In this document: piece by piece, positions 1 to 6,669 of the stretch
How positions within the stretch are numbered: position 1 is the stretch's first letter
Layout: the number at the start of each line of letters is the position of its first letter
Source: a virus
Direction: 5' to 3' (one strand)
DNA: 42,089 nucleotides
Virus record (IMG/VR): IMGVR_UViG_3300046492_000170
Coordinates: 1 to 42,089 of that record
Notes under the pieces: generated by a model
What the model was told of the DNA's origin: nothing
Seen by the model: the letters and a program-made list of their open reading frames with translations, nothing else
Databases searched by the model: none
Made by a program: the position numbers and the translations under genes

Positions 1-34
1 ACCATGACGAGCTTCTTTAGGAATTTACCCATAG
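1..34 (-). CDS. 5' end of a leftward gene running off the window
   Basis: Only the first eleven codons are inside the window, starting M-G-K-F-L-K-K-L-V-M. The start is supported by AGGAGA about seven bases before the ATG on the minus strand and by an extended -10 promoter further upstream at 115-124. The visible stretch is short and basic/hydrophobic, which could be the start of a signal or membrane segment, but nothing can be said about function. Confidence 0.6.
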
Positions 35-114
35 CGATCTCTCCTGATTAGTCTGTAGGCTTGACTAAAAAGATTGGTCGCTGCTTCCGGAGTAGGGTAG
101 TGCCCTGTAAGATG

Positions 115-124
115 CTTATACCAA
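115..124 (-). promoter_or_regulatory. Extended -10 promoter TTGGTATAAG
   Basis: On the minus strand this reads TTTTGGTATAAGC, matching an extended -10 (TGn-TATAAt). It lies about 80 bases before the partial gene starting at 34. The same element recurs before most other leftward genes in the window. No clear -35 is seen. Confidence 0.65.
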
Positions 125-146
125 AAGATCTGTTTTTGTTGATGCT

Positions 147-173
147 AAAAAACAAGGCTTTGTGGGCCTTGTT
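147..173 (-). terminator. Rho-independent terminator
   Basis: Minus-strand stem AACAAGGC / GCCTTGTT (166-173 with 151-158), seven-base loop, followed by TTTT. It sits eight bases after the stop of the L12-like gene and ends that transcript before the next promoter at 115-124. Confidence 0.8.
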
Positions 174-180
174 CTCCTAC

Positions 181-492
181 TTATGCAGCAAGTCCTTTAC
201 AACGCAAATGGACTTCATGGATTGAGTCTACAACATCCTTGGATTCTTTGAGCCCCAAGTTTCCTTTAACTTCACGGACGAGCTTAATCGCCTTAACCCT
301 GTCTGCACTCTTACCGATTTGATACTCCAAATCCCAAACGTACAAAATCTGTTCCACGAGCCAGTTGGGAAGATCGATAGAATCCGGGGTCCTAGTCAAC
401 TCAGGGATGATACGGTATTCAACGCGGTGATTACCTGCAACAACGTCTTTAAGCAAAACCGGTTTGAACAAGTCCGAACGATATGTGCTCAT
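181..492 (-). CDS. Small protein with a ribosomal L7/L12 C-terminal-like segment
   Basis: 103-residue protein. Residues about 63-90 (core V-K-A-I-K-L-V-R-E-V followed by L-G-L-K-E-S-K-D-V-V) closely resemble the helical hairpin of the ribosomal protein L7/L12 C-terminal domain, in which K-x-x-x-I-K-x-V-R and G-L-G-L-K-E-A-K-D-L-V are the conserved parts that contact translation factors. The N-terminal 60 residues are unlike L7/L12, which lacks such a part. The start is supported by AAGGACC six bases before the ATG. It is a one-gene unit with promoter 534-543 and terminator 147-173. A role in acting on translation factors or the ribosomal stalk is inference; the fold may instead be a generic short helical motif. 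Confidence 0.75.
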   Translation of the reverse strand: MSTYRSDLFKPVLLKDVVAGNHRVEYRIIPELTRTPDSIDLPNWLVEQILYVWDLEYQIGKSADRVKAIKLVREVKGNLGLKESKDVVDSIHEVHLRCKGLAA

Positions 493-533
493 GTCTTTGG
501 TCCTTAAAAAAGGTTGTAGTTATCTGTACTTTA

Positions 534-543
534 CTTATACCAG
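534..543 (-). promoter_or_regulatory. Extended -10 promoter CTGGTATAAG
   Basis: Minus-strand CTGGTATAAG, 42 bases before the ATG of the L12-like gene, placed between the terminator of the preceding gene and its own gene. Matches TGn-TATAAt with T at the -15 position. Confidence 0.65.
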
Positions 544-561
544 TTTCTATCTTCAAAATTC

Positions 562-582
562 AAAACGGGGCACGTAGCCCCG
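562..582 (-). terminator. Rho-independent terminator
   Basis: Minus-strand stem CGGGGC / GCCCCG with a five-base loop, followed by TTTTGAATTTTG. It directly follows the stop codon of the gene at 589-933. Confidence 0.8.
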
Positions 583-588
583 ACAAGA

Positions 589-933
589 TTACTCTAACCA
601 GCCTCGTAATTTGAGTTCTGAGGTGAGCCAGTTATAAGCTTCGGTTACTACTCGTCCATAGTCTTCTATGAAGTGTGCATTTTCCGAGTGCGGGCCGAAA
701 TCATAGTCTTTGCCTTCGAAAATGAAGTAGCCAAGAAACGGAAGATGACTGAACCATGTAGCTGCGTTGGAGAGGTAGAAGTGTTTATTAGTTTCCCACT
801 CTAAGAACGTAGTACCTTCCGGAGGATCTCCAAGTACATCTTGGATGAGTCCGTCAAATATGGTGACTAACGCAAAGTGGCCATCGACCCTGATTACCTG
901 CAATTGGTCTTCAAACGTATGTTTAGATTTCAT
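589..933 (-). CDS. Hypothetical protein, 114 residues
   Basis: I do not recognise this family. The start chosen is the ATG at 933 (M-K-S-K-H-T-F) because AAGGAA lies six bases before it; an upstream in-frame ATG at 960 has no such site. The protein is acidic and rich in aromatic residues (several Trp, Phe and Tyr), with no membrane segment or recognisable catalytic motif. It is a one-gene unit: promoter at 981-990 and a strong terminator right after the stop. Its position next to the palindromic region suggests an early accessory gene (inference). Confidence 0.75.
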   Translation of the reverse strand: MKSKHTFEDQLQVIRVDGHFALVTIFDGLIQDVLGDPPEGTTFLEWETNKHFYLSNAATWFSHLPFLGYFIFEGKDYDFGPHSENAHFIEDYGRVVTEAYNWLTSELKLRGWLE

Positions 934-980
934 GTAGTTTCCTTGGTCGTGAGAAGGCACTACTGGGTGTTACTATCCTT

Positions 981-990
981 CTTATACCAA
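981..990 (-). promoter_or_regulatory. Extended -10 promoter TTGGTATAAG at the edge of the palindromic region
   Basis: Minus-strand TTTTTGGTATAAGAAGG, 48 bases before the ATG at 933. Three bases upstream on the minus strand is TGTCCAG, part of the TGGACA hexamer array, so a protein binding that array would sit in the -20 to -35 zone of this promoter (inference). Confidence 0.65.
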
Positions 991-1166
991 AAACTGGACA
1001 CATGTCCAGAAATGTCCAATTTGTCAAAAACCTCGGATCCTTACTGGGTAAGGCTTTGCGGGGAGCGTGTCCAGTTTGTCCAATTTCTCTAAAAAAAACT
1101 GGACAGCTGAAACCTAAGCCCAGTAAGGCTTTGCGGGAGATTGTCCAGTTTTTTGGCCTTTTTTCC

Positions 1167-1190
1167 AAAAACCATACCTCACTTTCTATT
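1167..1190. repeat. Left arm of perfect 24-base inverted repeat
   Basis: Exact reverse complement of 1344-1367. The core is CATACCTCACTTTC. It brackets the AT-rich centre, separated from its partner by 153 bases. Confidence 0.9.
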
Positions 1191-1343
1191 TGAGAAATAA
1201 ATTTACCAAAAAAGAAAAACATAGGGTTTCCACTAACAGTCCAGAAAACAGGGGGTACTATATATATATTTATATTTGAACTTTTAAAAAATATATTTAT
1301 ATATAAGAGAGTGGGGTAACAGTTTTGCTAGTTTTTTATTTCT

Positions 1344-1367
1344 AATAGAAAGTGAGGTATGGTTTTT
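1344..1367. repeat. Right arm of perfect 24-base inverted repeat
   Basis: Exact reverse complement of 1167-1190. The match continues more weakly inward (GAAATAAA against TTTATTTC with a 3-base offset) and outward through the hexamer-bearing arms. Confidence 0.9.
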
Positions 1368-1560
1368 CTGAAAACCTCGAAAAAACTGGACAAAATCGCT
1401 GTGAGCCTTATCCAGTATGGGTTTGAGCCTGTCCAGTTTTCTAAAAAGTTTCTGGACAAACTGGACACACTGGCCGCAAAGCCTTGCTGGGCTTGGGTTT
1501 CAGCGTTTCGAAGAAAATGGACATTTTTGGACAAAACTGGACACGTCCAAAAACTTCTTG

Positions 1561-1718
1561 TTTAACTCCTCCTCTTTACAAGGTCAGAATACTCTTGGAT
1601 TGGATTACAGCCTCTAGGAGCCTCTGAGAGGGCCTAGTGAGTAGCCGAGTAGCACCTGACCTCTAGAAGCCTCTTAAATCGTCTCTAATAGAGTCAGATT
1701 CTTTTAACACTAAAATCG
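1561..1718. other. Non-coding leader with short CCTCT/AGAGG repeats
   Basis: No gene, tRNA or open frame with a start signal is seen. The stretch has repeated short elements (GCCTCTAGGAGCCTCTGAGAGG, written here as its parts: CCTCTAGGAG, CCTCTGAGAGG, CCTCTAGAAGCCTCTT) that can form small hairpins, and a CTCTAATAGAG hairpin near 1682. It lies between the palindromic region and the first rightward gene and may be a structured leader or extra binding sites. Confidence 0.4.
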
Positions 1719-1747
1719 TTGACATAAGATCTTGAGTGATAGAGAAT
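1719..1747 (+). promoter_or_regulatory. Candidate sigma-70 promoter for the rightward genes
   Basis: TTGACA at 1719-1724, a 17-base spacer, and GAGAAT at 1742-1747 (four of six match to TATAAT). Transcription would start near 1754, so the first in-frame start in the RNA would be the ATG at 1778. The -10 is weak, so this is tentative. Confidence 0.4.
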
Positions 1748-1777
1748 CGGATGATAATCAAATACAAAGAAAACGCT

Positions 1778-2380
1778 ATGAACGAAGCTTCTATTCTTTC
1801 GGGGTTCACAATGAGCGACATCCAAGAGATGATCGATGAGAATCCTTCTCTCCGTGGATTCCTACAAGGGTATCTCGCTGAACGTGCATTGAAGACTCAG
1901 ATCTTGGGTATTCCAGGAGTAACTTCCGTAACCAAGATTCAAGACAGAGATTCAGACAAGGGTGACTTCAGAGTTGTGTACAAAGGTGTACCTCTCTCAA
2001 TTGAGAGCAAGTCGATAGTGACTTCCTCAGTTAAAGAAGACGTTCTCTCACAGAATTGGCAAGGTACAGTAGCTGTCAAGAACACAGACAAGAGAGAAGT
2101 TACTGTTGAAGGTGTTGGAACTATTCAGACTACAAAGCTTTATCGTGGCCAGTTTGACATTCTTGCAATTTGCTGTTTCGCAGTTAGTGGAGAGTGGGAC
2201 TTTGTATTCATCGAGAATAGATTCATTCCAGGTGCAGAAGAAAGCAACGACTTACTCAAGACCAAGTTCACTGTCAATCCAAGCACTACTCCTTGTCTCA
2301 CCCATGACCTCGTTAAACTCATGGAAAAGACTTTAGAAATCAAGGCTCAAGCCTTACAACCAGAAGCTTTAGCCGCTTAA
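1778..2380 (+). CDS. Predicted PD-(D/E)XK-fold nuclease
   Basis: 200 residues from the ATG at 1778. Residues 35-78 show the layout of the restriction-endonuclease-like fold: a helix with Glu35 (A-E-R-A-L-K-T-Q), then Asp63 in G-D-F, a beta strand, and E76-S-K78 (S-I-E-S-K-S). This D...ExK pattern is the metal-binding active site of PD-(D/E)XK nucleases. Later strands (Q-F-D-I-L-A) fit the fold. Substrate is unknown; possibilities include host DNA degradation or DNA processing. In-frame GTG 1736 and ATG 1751 are alternative starts; 1778 is preferred because the candidate promoter would begin RNA after the others. The Shine-Dalgarno is weak (AAAGAAA). First gene of the rightward run next to the palindromic region. 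Confidence 0.6.
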   Translation: MNEASILSGFTMSDIQEMIDENPSLRGFLQGYLAERALKTQILGIPGVTSVTKIQDRDSDKGDFRVVYKGVPLSIESKSIVTSSVKEDVLSQNWQGTVAVKNTDKREVTVEGVGTIQTTKLYRGQFDILAICCFAVSGEWDFVFIENRFIPGAEESNDLLKTKFTVNPSTTPCLTHDLVKLMEKTLEIKAQALQPEALAA

Positions 2381-2384
2381 AATA
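2378..2384 (+). promoter_or_regulatory. TAAAATA motif in gap
   Basis: TAAAATA overlapping the stop codon of the nuclease-like gene, 25 bases before the next ATG. Part of a set of TAAAATA occurrences in rightward gaps; here the first three bases are simply the stop codon, so the match may be accidental. Confidence 0.15.
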
Positions 2385-2409
2385 TCTGAGTAAAACGGAT
2401 CCCTACACC

Positions 2410-3012
2410 ATGAATGACAATGAAATTGTTATGAACCTTCTAGACTTTTACAAACGTAAAGGTATCGATTTATATAAGGTTCTTGACGACCCGACTTTTA
2501 AGTCCCTAGGCCGAGACACTCAGCTTAAGGCCCTGCAGATGTATGCTAACCATATTCTCGCAGGTACACCTCAAGGTTTCTCAAAGAACGATTTCAGATC
2601 AGTTCTTAAAAACACTTTTATGCAAGCAGGCATCGGAGCGGTATCAGGTGGTGCTACAGCATTTGGCCTTTCTAAGGCATTTAGAGGCGGCTCAGTACCA
2701 GCTGAAGCATTGTTGGCAGGTGGTATCTTCGGTGGTATGTCTGGAGCCTTCAGCGGGATCCTAGGAGCTGTTGGTAGAGCGAATGATCGTAGGTTCATGA
2801 GAAGTGAACTAGAGACGCTTACTAATACGCCTACTCCAGGTCATGCTCTAAATGTTCTTACAGCAAATCATATTCGCGCTGGTCAACTTGAACCAACGAA
2901 CAAGGTTTTAGAAGCAGTACGTGAAAAGGTTAGAACTTCAGTAGACGCTAGTCGTGACGAACAGGTTAAGTTCTTTGTAGAACAGCATAACCTCGACAAT
3001 GAACGCATGTAA
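2410..3012 (+). CDS. Hypothetical protein with glycine-zipper hydrophobic segment
   Basis: 200 residues, family not recognised. Residues about 74-118 form a Gly/Ala-rich hydrophobic stretch (G-I-G-A-V-S-G-G-A, then L-L-A-G-G-I-F-G-G-M-S-G-A) typical of glycine-zipper membrane or pore-forming segments; the flanks are charged and helical. Such segments occur in phage proteins ejected with DNA or inserted in membranes, so an internal virion or membrane-active role is possible (inference). No clear Shine-Dalgarno precedes the ATG. It is followed 20 bases later by the next gene and belongs to the run 1778-4894. Confidence 0.65.
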   Translation: MNDNEIVMNLLDFYKRKGIDLYKVLDDPTFKSLGRDTQLKALQMYANHILAGTPQGFSKNDFRSVLKNTFMQAGIGAVSGGATAFGLSKAFRGGSVPAEALLAGGIFGGMSGAFSGILGAVGRANDRRFMRSELETLTNTPTPGHALNVLTANHIRAGQLEPTNKVLEAVREKVRTSVDASRDEQVKFFVEQHNLDNERM

Positions 3013-3032
3013 CGAACTAAGATATAAACACT

Positions 3033-3920
3033 ATGCTAGCATACACACTTAAAGAAATTCTCGATCTTGTGCCGGAAGCCGCTTCATTTGTAAAGCAGGC
3101 TTCTGTAGAGCAAGAAATGCCCCTTGACAACAAGGACTCTTGCATCGCTACGGCCCTGCAAATGAAGTACCATGAAAAGGTCGCTTACAAGGCCGTAGAC
3201 GTTTTTGCGCTAGATAAAGTTGCAAAGGCTGTCGAAGCTTATGGCGTTCAGACTGAAGTAGCTGCACTAACTGACCGTATGGTCAAGGCTGCTGCACAGC
3301 GCACAGCTACAGCTGCTGCCATCGCTACTGACGACTACATGACCAAGCAAGCTTACTTCGAAGGCGAACTCTCAGGTCTTCGTGTAAACGGTACTCTTTC
3401 AAAGCAAGCTGCTGAGCTTTATGATGAAGCTAAAGAAAAGGGTATTGAGCCTAGCGAAGCCGTAGTACGTTATTCAGGTAACGGCTACATGGATAAGGAA
3501 GCTGCAGTTAAGGCACTTGCTAATCGTTTCTACGAAACCAAGAATCCTTCATTCGTTAAACTGGCTACTGCAATCCACAAGCTTCCACATCAAATTCGCC
3601 CAGAGACAGTTCGTGACATTTGTGATACAATTTCAGAAATGGACAAGCAAGCTGGTCTAGTCACTAAGGGCTATAACTTCTACAACGAAACAATCCATAC
3701 CAAAGAAGCTTCACTACGGTCATCACTGATGGTTAAGCTGTGCGGTAAGGACGTTCCATTTGAGAAAATTGCAAAGCTTGGTAAGGGTCATTTCTCATCA
3801 ATGATGGGTTCAGATATCGGTAATGAGTTCGACCACGGTCCTGCTCACTTCAAGCAAGTACTTGAAACCCTACCGATGGATCTGCAGAAAGTAGCTCTCC
3901 ACCTAACTAAAAACGTATAA
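3033..3920 (+). CDS. Hypothetical alanine-rich helical protein, possible virion protein
   Basis: 295 residues, Ala- and Lys-rich and predicted almost entirely helical. A short motif K-Q-A or K-E-A recurs (V-K-Q-A-S, T-K-Q-A-Y, S-K-Q-A-A, D-K-E-A-A, D-K-Q-A-G), suggesting degenerate internal repeats of about 40-60 residues. I do not recognise the family. The ATG is preceded by GATATAAACACT rather than a Shine-Dalgarno site. The gene ends three bases before the next ATG. An internal or scaffold-like virion protein would fit the composition and context, but this is inference. Confidence 0.65.
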   Translation: MLAYTLKEILDLVPEAASFVKQASVEQEMPLDNKDSCIATALQMKYHEKVAYKAVDVFALDKVAKAVEAYGVQTEVAALTDRMVKAAAQRTATAAAIATDDYMTKQAYFEGELSGLRVNGTLSKQAAELYDEAKEKGIEPSEAVVRYSGNGYMDKEAAVKALANRFYETKNPSFVKLATAIHKLPHQIRPETVRDICDTISEMDKQAGLVTKGYNFYNETIHTKEASLRSSLMVKLCGKDVPFEKIAKLGKGHFSSMMGSDIGNEFDHGPAHFKQVLETLPMDLQKVALHLTKNV

Positions 3921-3922
3921 GC

Positions 3923-4486
3923 ATGTTTGACGAAGAAGATATCGGCATTGAATTGAAAGCTCCTGATCCTAGGTTGGCAATGGCTTCAATTTCACACATC
4001 AAAGCCTCCTTGGATCGTATCTTCGGCAAGGGTGAGTGGAGAGATTTAGAAATCGAAACTATCTCTATTACGCTCGGTATGGTACTTGACACCTTAACTC
4101 GTGATAAGATTAGTGTTCTTCAGCTTATCGAAACTCAACCAGAACTGTACTTCGAAGACGCTGCGTTTACTCTGTATGCTACAGACGTTATTAATAACAT
4201 CGAAGCAGACTTTGAATTCGTACCTGCACCTACGACTCTTGAGCTAGCATACGCAATTACTGAAGTCCGTAAGGTTCTGACAGAGAACGGTATTTACATT
4301 CCAGTCGAGTCAACAGGTCTTGTAGCTACAGCTGCATACATGCTTAACCAAGAAGGATACTCAGTACCAGTAGCTCCATTTGACTTCATCCCCAATGAGA
4401 TGCTGTCAGAAGGTCAGACTACAGAAGATACTGAGAACAAAAAGAAAGCTATTAAGCGTTACATTAAAGAAATGAGTGGTGACTAA
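3923..4486 (+). CDS. Hypothetical protein, 187 residues
   Basis: Acidic, mostly helical protein that I do not recognise. No membrane segment or catalytic motif is evident; the C terminus is Lys/Glu-rich (E-N-K-K-K-A-I-K-R). Its start follows the previous stop by two bases (TAAGCATG) and its own stop touches the next ATG (TAAATG), so the three genes 3033-4894 are probably translated as a coupled set. A structural or assembly role is likely only from context. Confidence 0.65.
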   Translation: MFDEEDIGIELKAPDPRLAMASISHIKASLDRIFGKGEWRDLEIETISITLGMVLDTLTRDKISVLQLIETQPELYFEDAAFTLYATDVINNIEADFEFVPAPTTLELAYAITEVRKVLTENGIYIPVESTGLVATAAYMLNQEGYSVPVAPFDFIPNEMLSEGQTTEDTENKKKAIKRYIKEMSGD

Positions 4487-4894
4487 ATGTATTCAATCGA
4501 AATCGAAGTAAACAACCCAGTTACCATTACTGCTCAAGGGCCAAGCACAGGTCTTACAGCCCCACCTGACCAAATTCTTCTTTTCAATGGTGCAGTAAGC
4601 GTTCTTCCAGTTACGTTTGCCCCTGTCGCAGGTCCTCTATATAACTTGACATTTACACCTACTGTTACTGGCACATACTTGCTTTATGCGTTTGGTGTTA
4701 TTCAAGGAGTAGTAAATGTAGTAACTCAATCGCTTTACACAATTACCAAGAATATCCAAGATGAAGCCGTTGGTAGCTGGCAGTGGGATAAAACTGCTGG
4801 TACACTGATTATGCTTAGACAAGACGGTACGACCCTGGCTCAATTCACTGTCACAGATAATTTAACGATGTCCAGTCGTGAGCGAATCTCGTGA
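4487..4894 (+). CDS. Beta-rich hypothetical protein, possible virion/tail protein
   Basis: 135 residues, almost all beta strand, with Thr/Val/Pro-rich N-terminal half similar in texture to Ig-like phage domains (T-P-T-V-T-G-T-Y-L-L-Y-A-F-G). The C-terminal part (V-G-S-W-Q-W-D-K-T then L-R-Q-D-G-T-T-L-A-Q-F) resembles a segment common in phage tail and baseplate accessory proteins. The ATG directly abuts the previous stop codon. It is the last gene before the bidirectional terminator at 4915-4944. Function is not established from sequence. Confidence 0.6.
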   Translation: MYSIEIEVNNPVTITAQGPSTGLTAPPDQILLFNGAVSVLPVTFAPVAGPLYNLTFTPTVTGTYLLYAFGVIQGVVNVVTQSLYTITKNIQDEAVGSWQWDKTAGTLIMLRQDGTTLAQFTVTDNLTMSSRERIS

Positions 4895-4914
4895 GCGCTT
4901 GCAACTAAGCTAAA

Positions 4915-4944
4915 AAAAAGCCCCTCGTAAAACAGGGGCTTTTT
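4915..4944. terminator. Bidirectional Rho-independent terminator
   Basis: Stem AAAAAGCCCCT (4915-4925) with AGGGGCTTTTT (4934-4944), eight-base loop, A-run on one side and T-run on the other. It lies between convergent genes ending at 4894 (rightward) and 4954 (leftward) and can stop both. Confidence 0.9.
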
Positions 4945-4953
4945 CTTTGCTAC

Positions 4954-6225
4954 TTAAAACTGACCGACGTTATCCCACACTGATGGCCGTGCTTCTTCTG
5001 CAGCCGCTTCAGGAAGAGCGAAAGATACGTTGTTAGCTTCAGCTTCAAAATCTACCAACGTAGGACCACTTACCTCGCCTACCAAGGGTTCCGAAGTTCC
5101 AACAAGTCCACTATAGACAGGAGTCATCTCAACATCCATCGGCTGAACCTGAATGATCGGACGAAGCTCCTTGACCTTGGCTTTCTTCTTGGGCTTCTCT
5201 GCTTCTTTAACTACCGGCTCGCCAGACGTCTGAGCCTTGATCAGAGCATCCACTTCAAGAGCATTACGACGAATGAACATATTCAGTACGTCAACGGCGT
5301 TAATGCCAGTCAGTCCTCCAAGCATTCCAGCACAACCCGTACCGATTTGAGTCAAATCAGCGTCGCCATGAATCATCTTGTTGCGATATTCCACAACTGT
5401 ATTCTTCGTATACGAGGTCGATCCACTGACGATATCAATCGACACCGCATTGTAGTCGATAGCCTTGTTATAGAAGTGATTCTGCACGAACGACAGAATG
5501 TACATAGCCATCAATGAATTGATAGCCAACGTCTGATCAAGATCTGCACAACTACCGAGACCAGGATTGTCTTCCAGATCACGATAGAAATAGTAGTCGA
5601 ATGGAATGTAGCTCAGATGATCGTGTGCGTACTCAATACGTTCCGGATTCTTGAAATGCGGACGCGCAGCTTCAGCACTACCATAATCGAAGTCAACAAA
5701 GCCGACGTTGTGGAACATACGGACTTGACCAAAACTGTCTTCGTTGCCTGCATCAATGAACACCGTGGGATCACCGTTAACGGAAAAAGTTTCGATAACA
5801 ATACGACGAGCTTTGGCACTGTCAACACACATGATAACCATGTCGTTGAAACGATGCTGAATATCAAGGCCGCTTACTTCCGATAGCAGACTGCGGAAGG
5901 CATACGGATTCGTACCTTCTTCAATGAACTTCGGATAAGCAACGACGTTCATGCCATATGCCTTTGCATATCGATTGGCCAGTACTGCAGCCTTGTTCTT
6001 ACCAACATCGCTCTGAACGAAGTTCTGACGAATCAGATTCTTCTGCTCAACAACGTCACCGTCAACCAAGACGATGTTCGTGGTACCGAGCCAACCAGAC
6101 GGTACGTGTTCTTTCGTGATGGAACGGATGAATTGAATCAGTGCCGGTACCAGCCGTGAGCCAGTTCCACCGCAGCCAACTACAAAAATGTTCGAAGGAA
6201 TAGAGGAGGGACGAAACGTAAACAT
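4954..6225 (-). CDS. E1-like/ThiF-family adenylating enzyme (PRTRC ThiF type)
   Basis: 423 residues. Residues 12-24 carry the Rossmann nucleotide-binding motif G-C-G-G-T-G (17-22). Residues 51-69 match the E1 signature: V-L-V-D-G-D-V-V-E with N-L-I-R-Q-N-F, followed by V-G-K-N-K-A (Lys76 region) and C-V-D-S-A (Asp135), the ATP/Mg-binding set of E1, MoeB and ThiF enzymes. G-S-C-A-D at 224-228 (Cys226) is the best candidate for the Cys seen at this place in the family. In these families the enzyme adenylates the C-terminal Gly of a ubiquitin-like protein. Residues from about 335 on form a Lys-rich then acidic tail not needed for the core fold. GGAG lies nine bases before the ATG; the promoter is at 6302-6311. 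It ends the ubiquitin-like cassette and is probably the activator of the Ubl at 10260-10682. Confidence 0.88.
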   Translation of the reverse strand: MFTFRPSSIPSNIFVVGCGGTGSRLVPALIQFIRSITKEHVPSGWLGTTNIVLVDGDVVEQKNLIRQNFVQSDVGKNKAAVLANRYAKAYGMNVVAYPKFIEEGTNPYAFRSLLSEVSGLDIQHRFNDMVIMCVDSAKARRIVIETFSVNGDPTVFIDAGNEDSFGQVRMFHNVGFVDFDYGSAEAARPHFKNPERIEYAHDHLSYIPFDYYFYRDLEDNPGLGSCADLDQTLAINSLMAMYILSFVQNHFYNKAIDYNAVSIDIVSGSTSYTKNTVVEYRNKMIHGDADLTQIGTGCAGMLGGLTGINAVDVLNMFIRRNALEVDALIKAQTSGEPVVKEAEKPKKKAKVKELRPIIQVQPMDVEMTPVYSGLVGTSEPLVGEVSGPTLVDFEAEANNVSFALPEAAAEEARPSVWDNVGQF

Positions 6226-6301
6226 AAAAAATGACTCCGAAAGTTAGACAACATATAGGCGCAATGACCTTGTTTAAGGACGTGGTGGTCCGTTCAATAC
6301 T

Positions 6302-6311
6302 CTTATACCAA
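6302..6311 (-). promoter_or_regulatory. Extended -10 promoter embedded in an upstream stop codon
   Basis: Minus-strand TTTGGTATAAG, 76 bases before the E1 start. The same bases encode the last codons of the zinc-finger gene (TTG-GTA-TAA), so its stop codon is part of the -10 element. It gives the E1 gene its own start of transcription. Confidence 0.65.
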
Positions 6312-6551
6312 AGAATCGGTATTTAAAGGACGAGGTCCAGTTTCTTCCCCGATGATAGCTACGTTGTTACCAGCAGAGAGAGCTGCATCAAGTTGCATCT
6401 CAAAATTCTTTTCTGTTTCTTTTTTATTGTCAGGCTTCATAGCGCAGTCGAAACAAATCATCGCACCTTTATGGCCGTAAGGTCGAAGCTCATAGCTGTC
6501 GAAATTTACCTTACAGTAAGCACATGCTATTTTCTTTTTTTCTTCAGTCAT
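6303..6551 (-). CDS. Small zinc-finger protein (two CxxC)
   Basis: 82 residues. Two C-x-x-C pairs, C-A-Y-C near residue 10-13 and C-F-D-C near residue 33-36, are spaced like a zinc ribbon or treble-clef finger; the rest is charged and probably helical. Short proteins of this kind bind nucleic acid or proteins; no more specific family is recognised. Its start overlaps the end of the 41-residue gene (6544-6669), and its last codons contain the promoter for the E1 gene. It lies between the JAB and E1 genes, so a link to the modification cassette is possible but unproven. Confidence 0.7.
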   Translation of the reverse strand: MTEEKKKIACAYCKVNFDSYELRPYGHKGAMICFDCAMKPDNKKETEKNFEMQLDAALSAGNNVAIIGEETGPRPLNTDSLV

Positions 6552-6669
6552 TGTGAGACTCTGCCAGCCATTCCAAAAAATGATTGTAATTTTTGAATCG
6601 ACGCCGTTTATCCGGATGGGCTTGACGCTCTAGAAAATACAAAAACCACTCAGTCATGTTGTAGTGCAT
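6544..6669 (-). CDS. Very short ORF, 41 residues
   Basis: Begins M-H-Y-N-M-T-E-W-F-L-Y-F-L-E and is rich in aromatic and basic residues. A strong Shine-Dalgarno-like run (AGGGGGAG) precedes it; the in-frame ATG at 6657 is an alternative start with a more relaxed spacing. It overlaps the gene before it by 16 bases and the gene after it by 8 bases, filling an otherwise empty gap, which is the main reason to believe it. Function unknown; it is too short for a domain call. Confidence 0.5.
   Translation of the reverse strand: MHYNMTEWFLYFLERQAHPDKRRRFKNYNHFLEWLAESHND

Larger units (their letters stand above)
991..1560. repeat. Large imperfect inverted repeat with TGGACA hexamers and AT-rich core (candidate origin or regulatory hub)
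   Basis: Non-coding. I count 14 exact TGGACA/TGTCCA hexamers: left arm at 995, 1003, 1013, 1068, 1077, 1100 and 1142; right arm at 1387, 1430, 1453, 1462, 1518, 1528 and 1538. Left copies are mostly TGTCCA and right copies mostly TGGACA, so the region is mirror-symmetric. Other blocks also mirror: AAGGCTTTGCGG (left, twice) against CCGCAAAGCCTT (right). The innermost part is a perfect 24-base inverted repeat (1167-1190 with 1344-1367). Between these lies an almost pure A/T stretch at about 1256-1306. The array lies between leftward and rightward genes. This layout fits an origin with binding sites and an unwinding element, a partition site, or a divergent operator; I cannot choose between them. 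Confidence 0.8.

Noticed and set aside
991-1560. CRISPR-like array from many repeated short motifs
   Set aside because: The hexamers are irregularly spaced, in both orientations and without constant-length repeats or spacers.
877-1617. Several 60-100 codon open frames in the palindromic region on both strands
   Set aside because: They follow the TGGACA repeats, lack ribosome-binding sites and mirror each other because of the inverted repeat; no protein-like composition.
1600-1680. Possible tRNA or tRNA-like fold from repeated CCTCT/AGAGG elements
   Set aside because: No T-loop consensus, anticodon arm or CCA-end geometry could be found.
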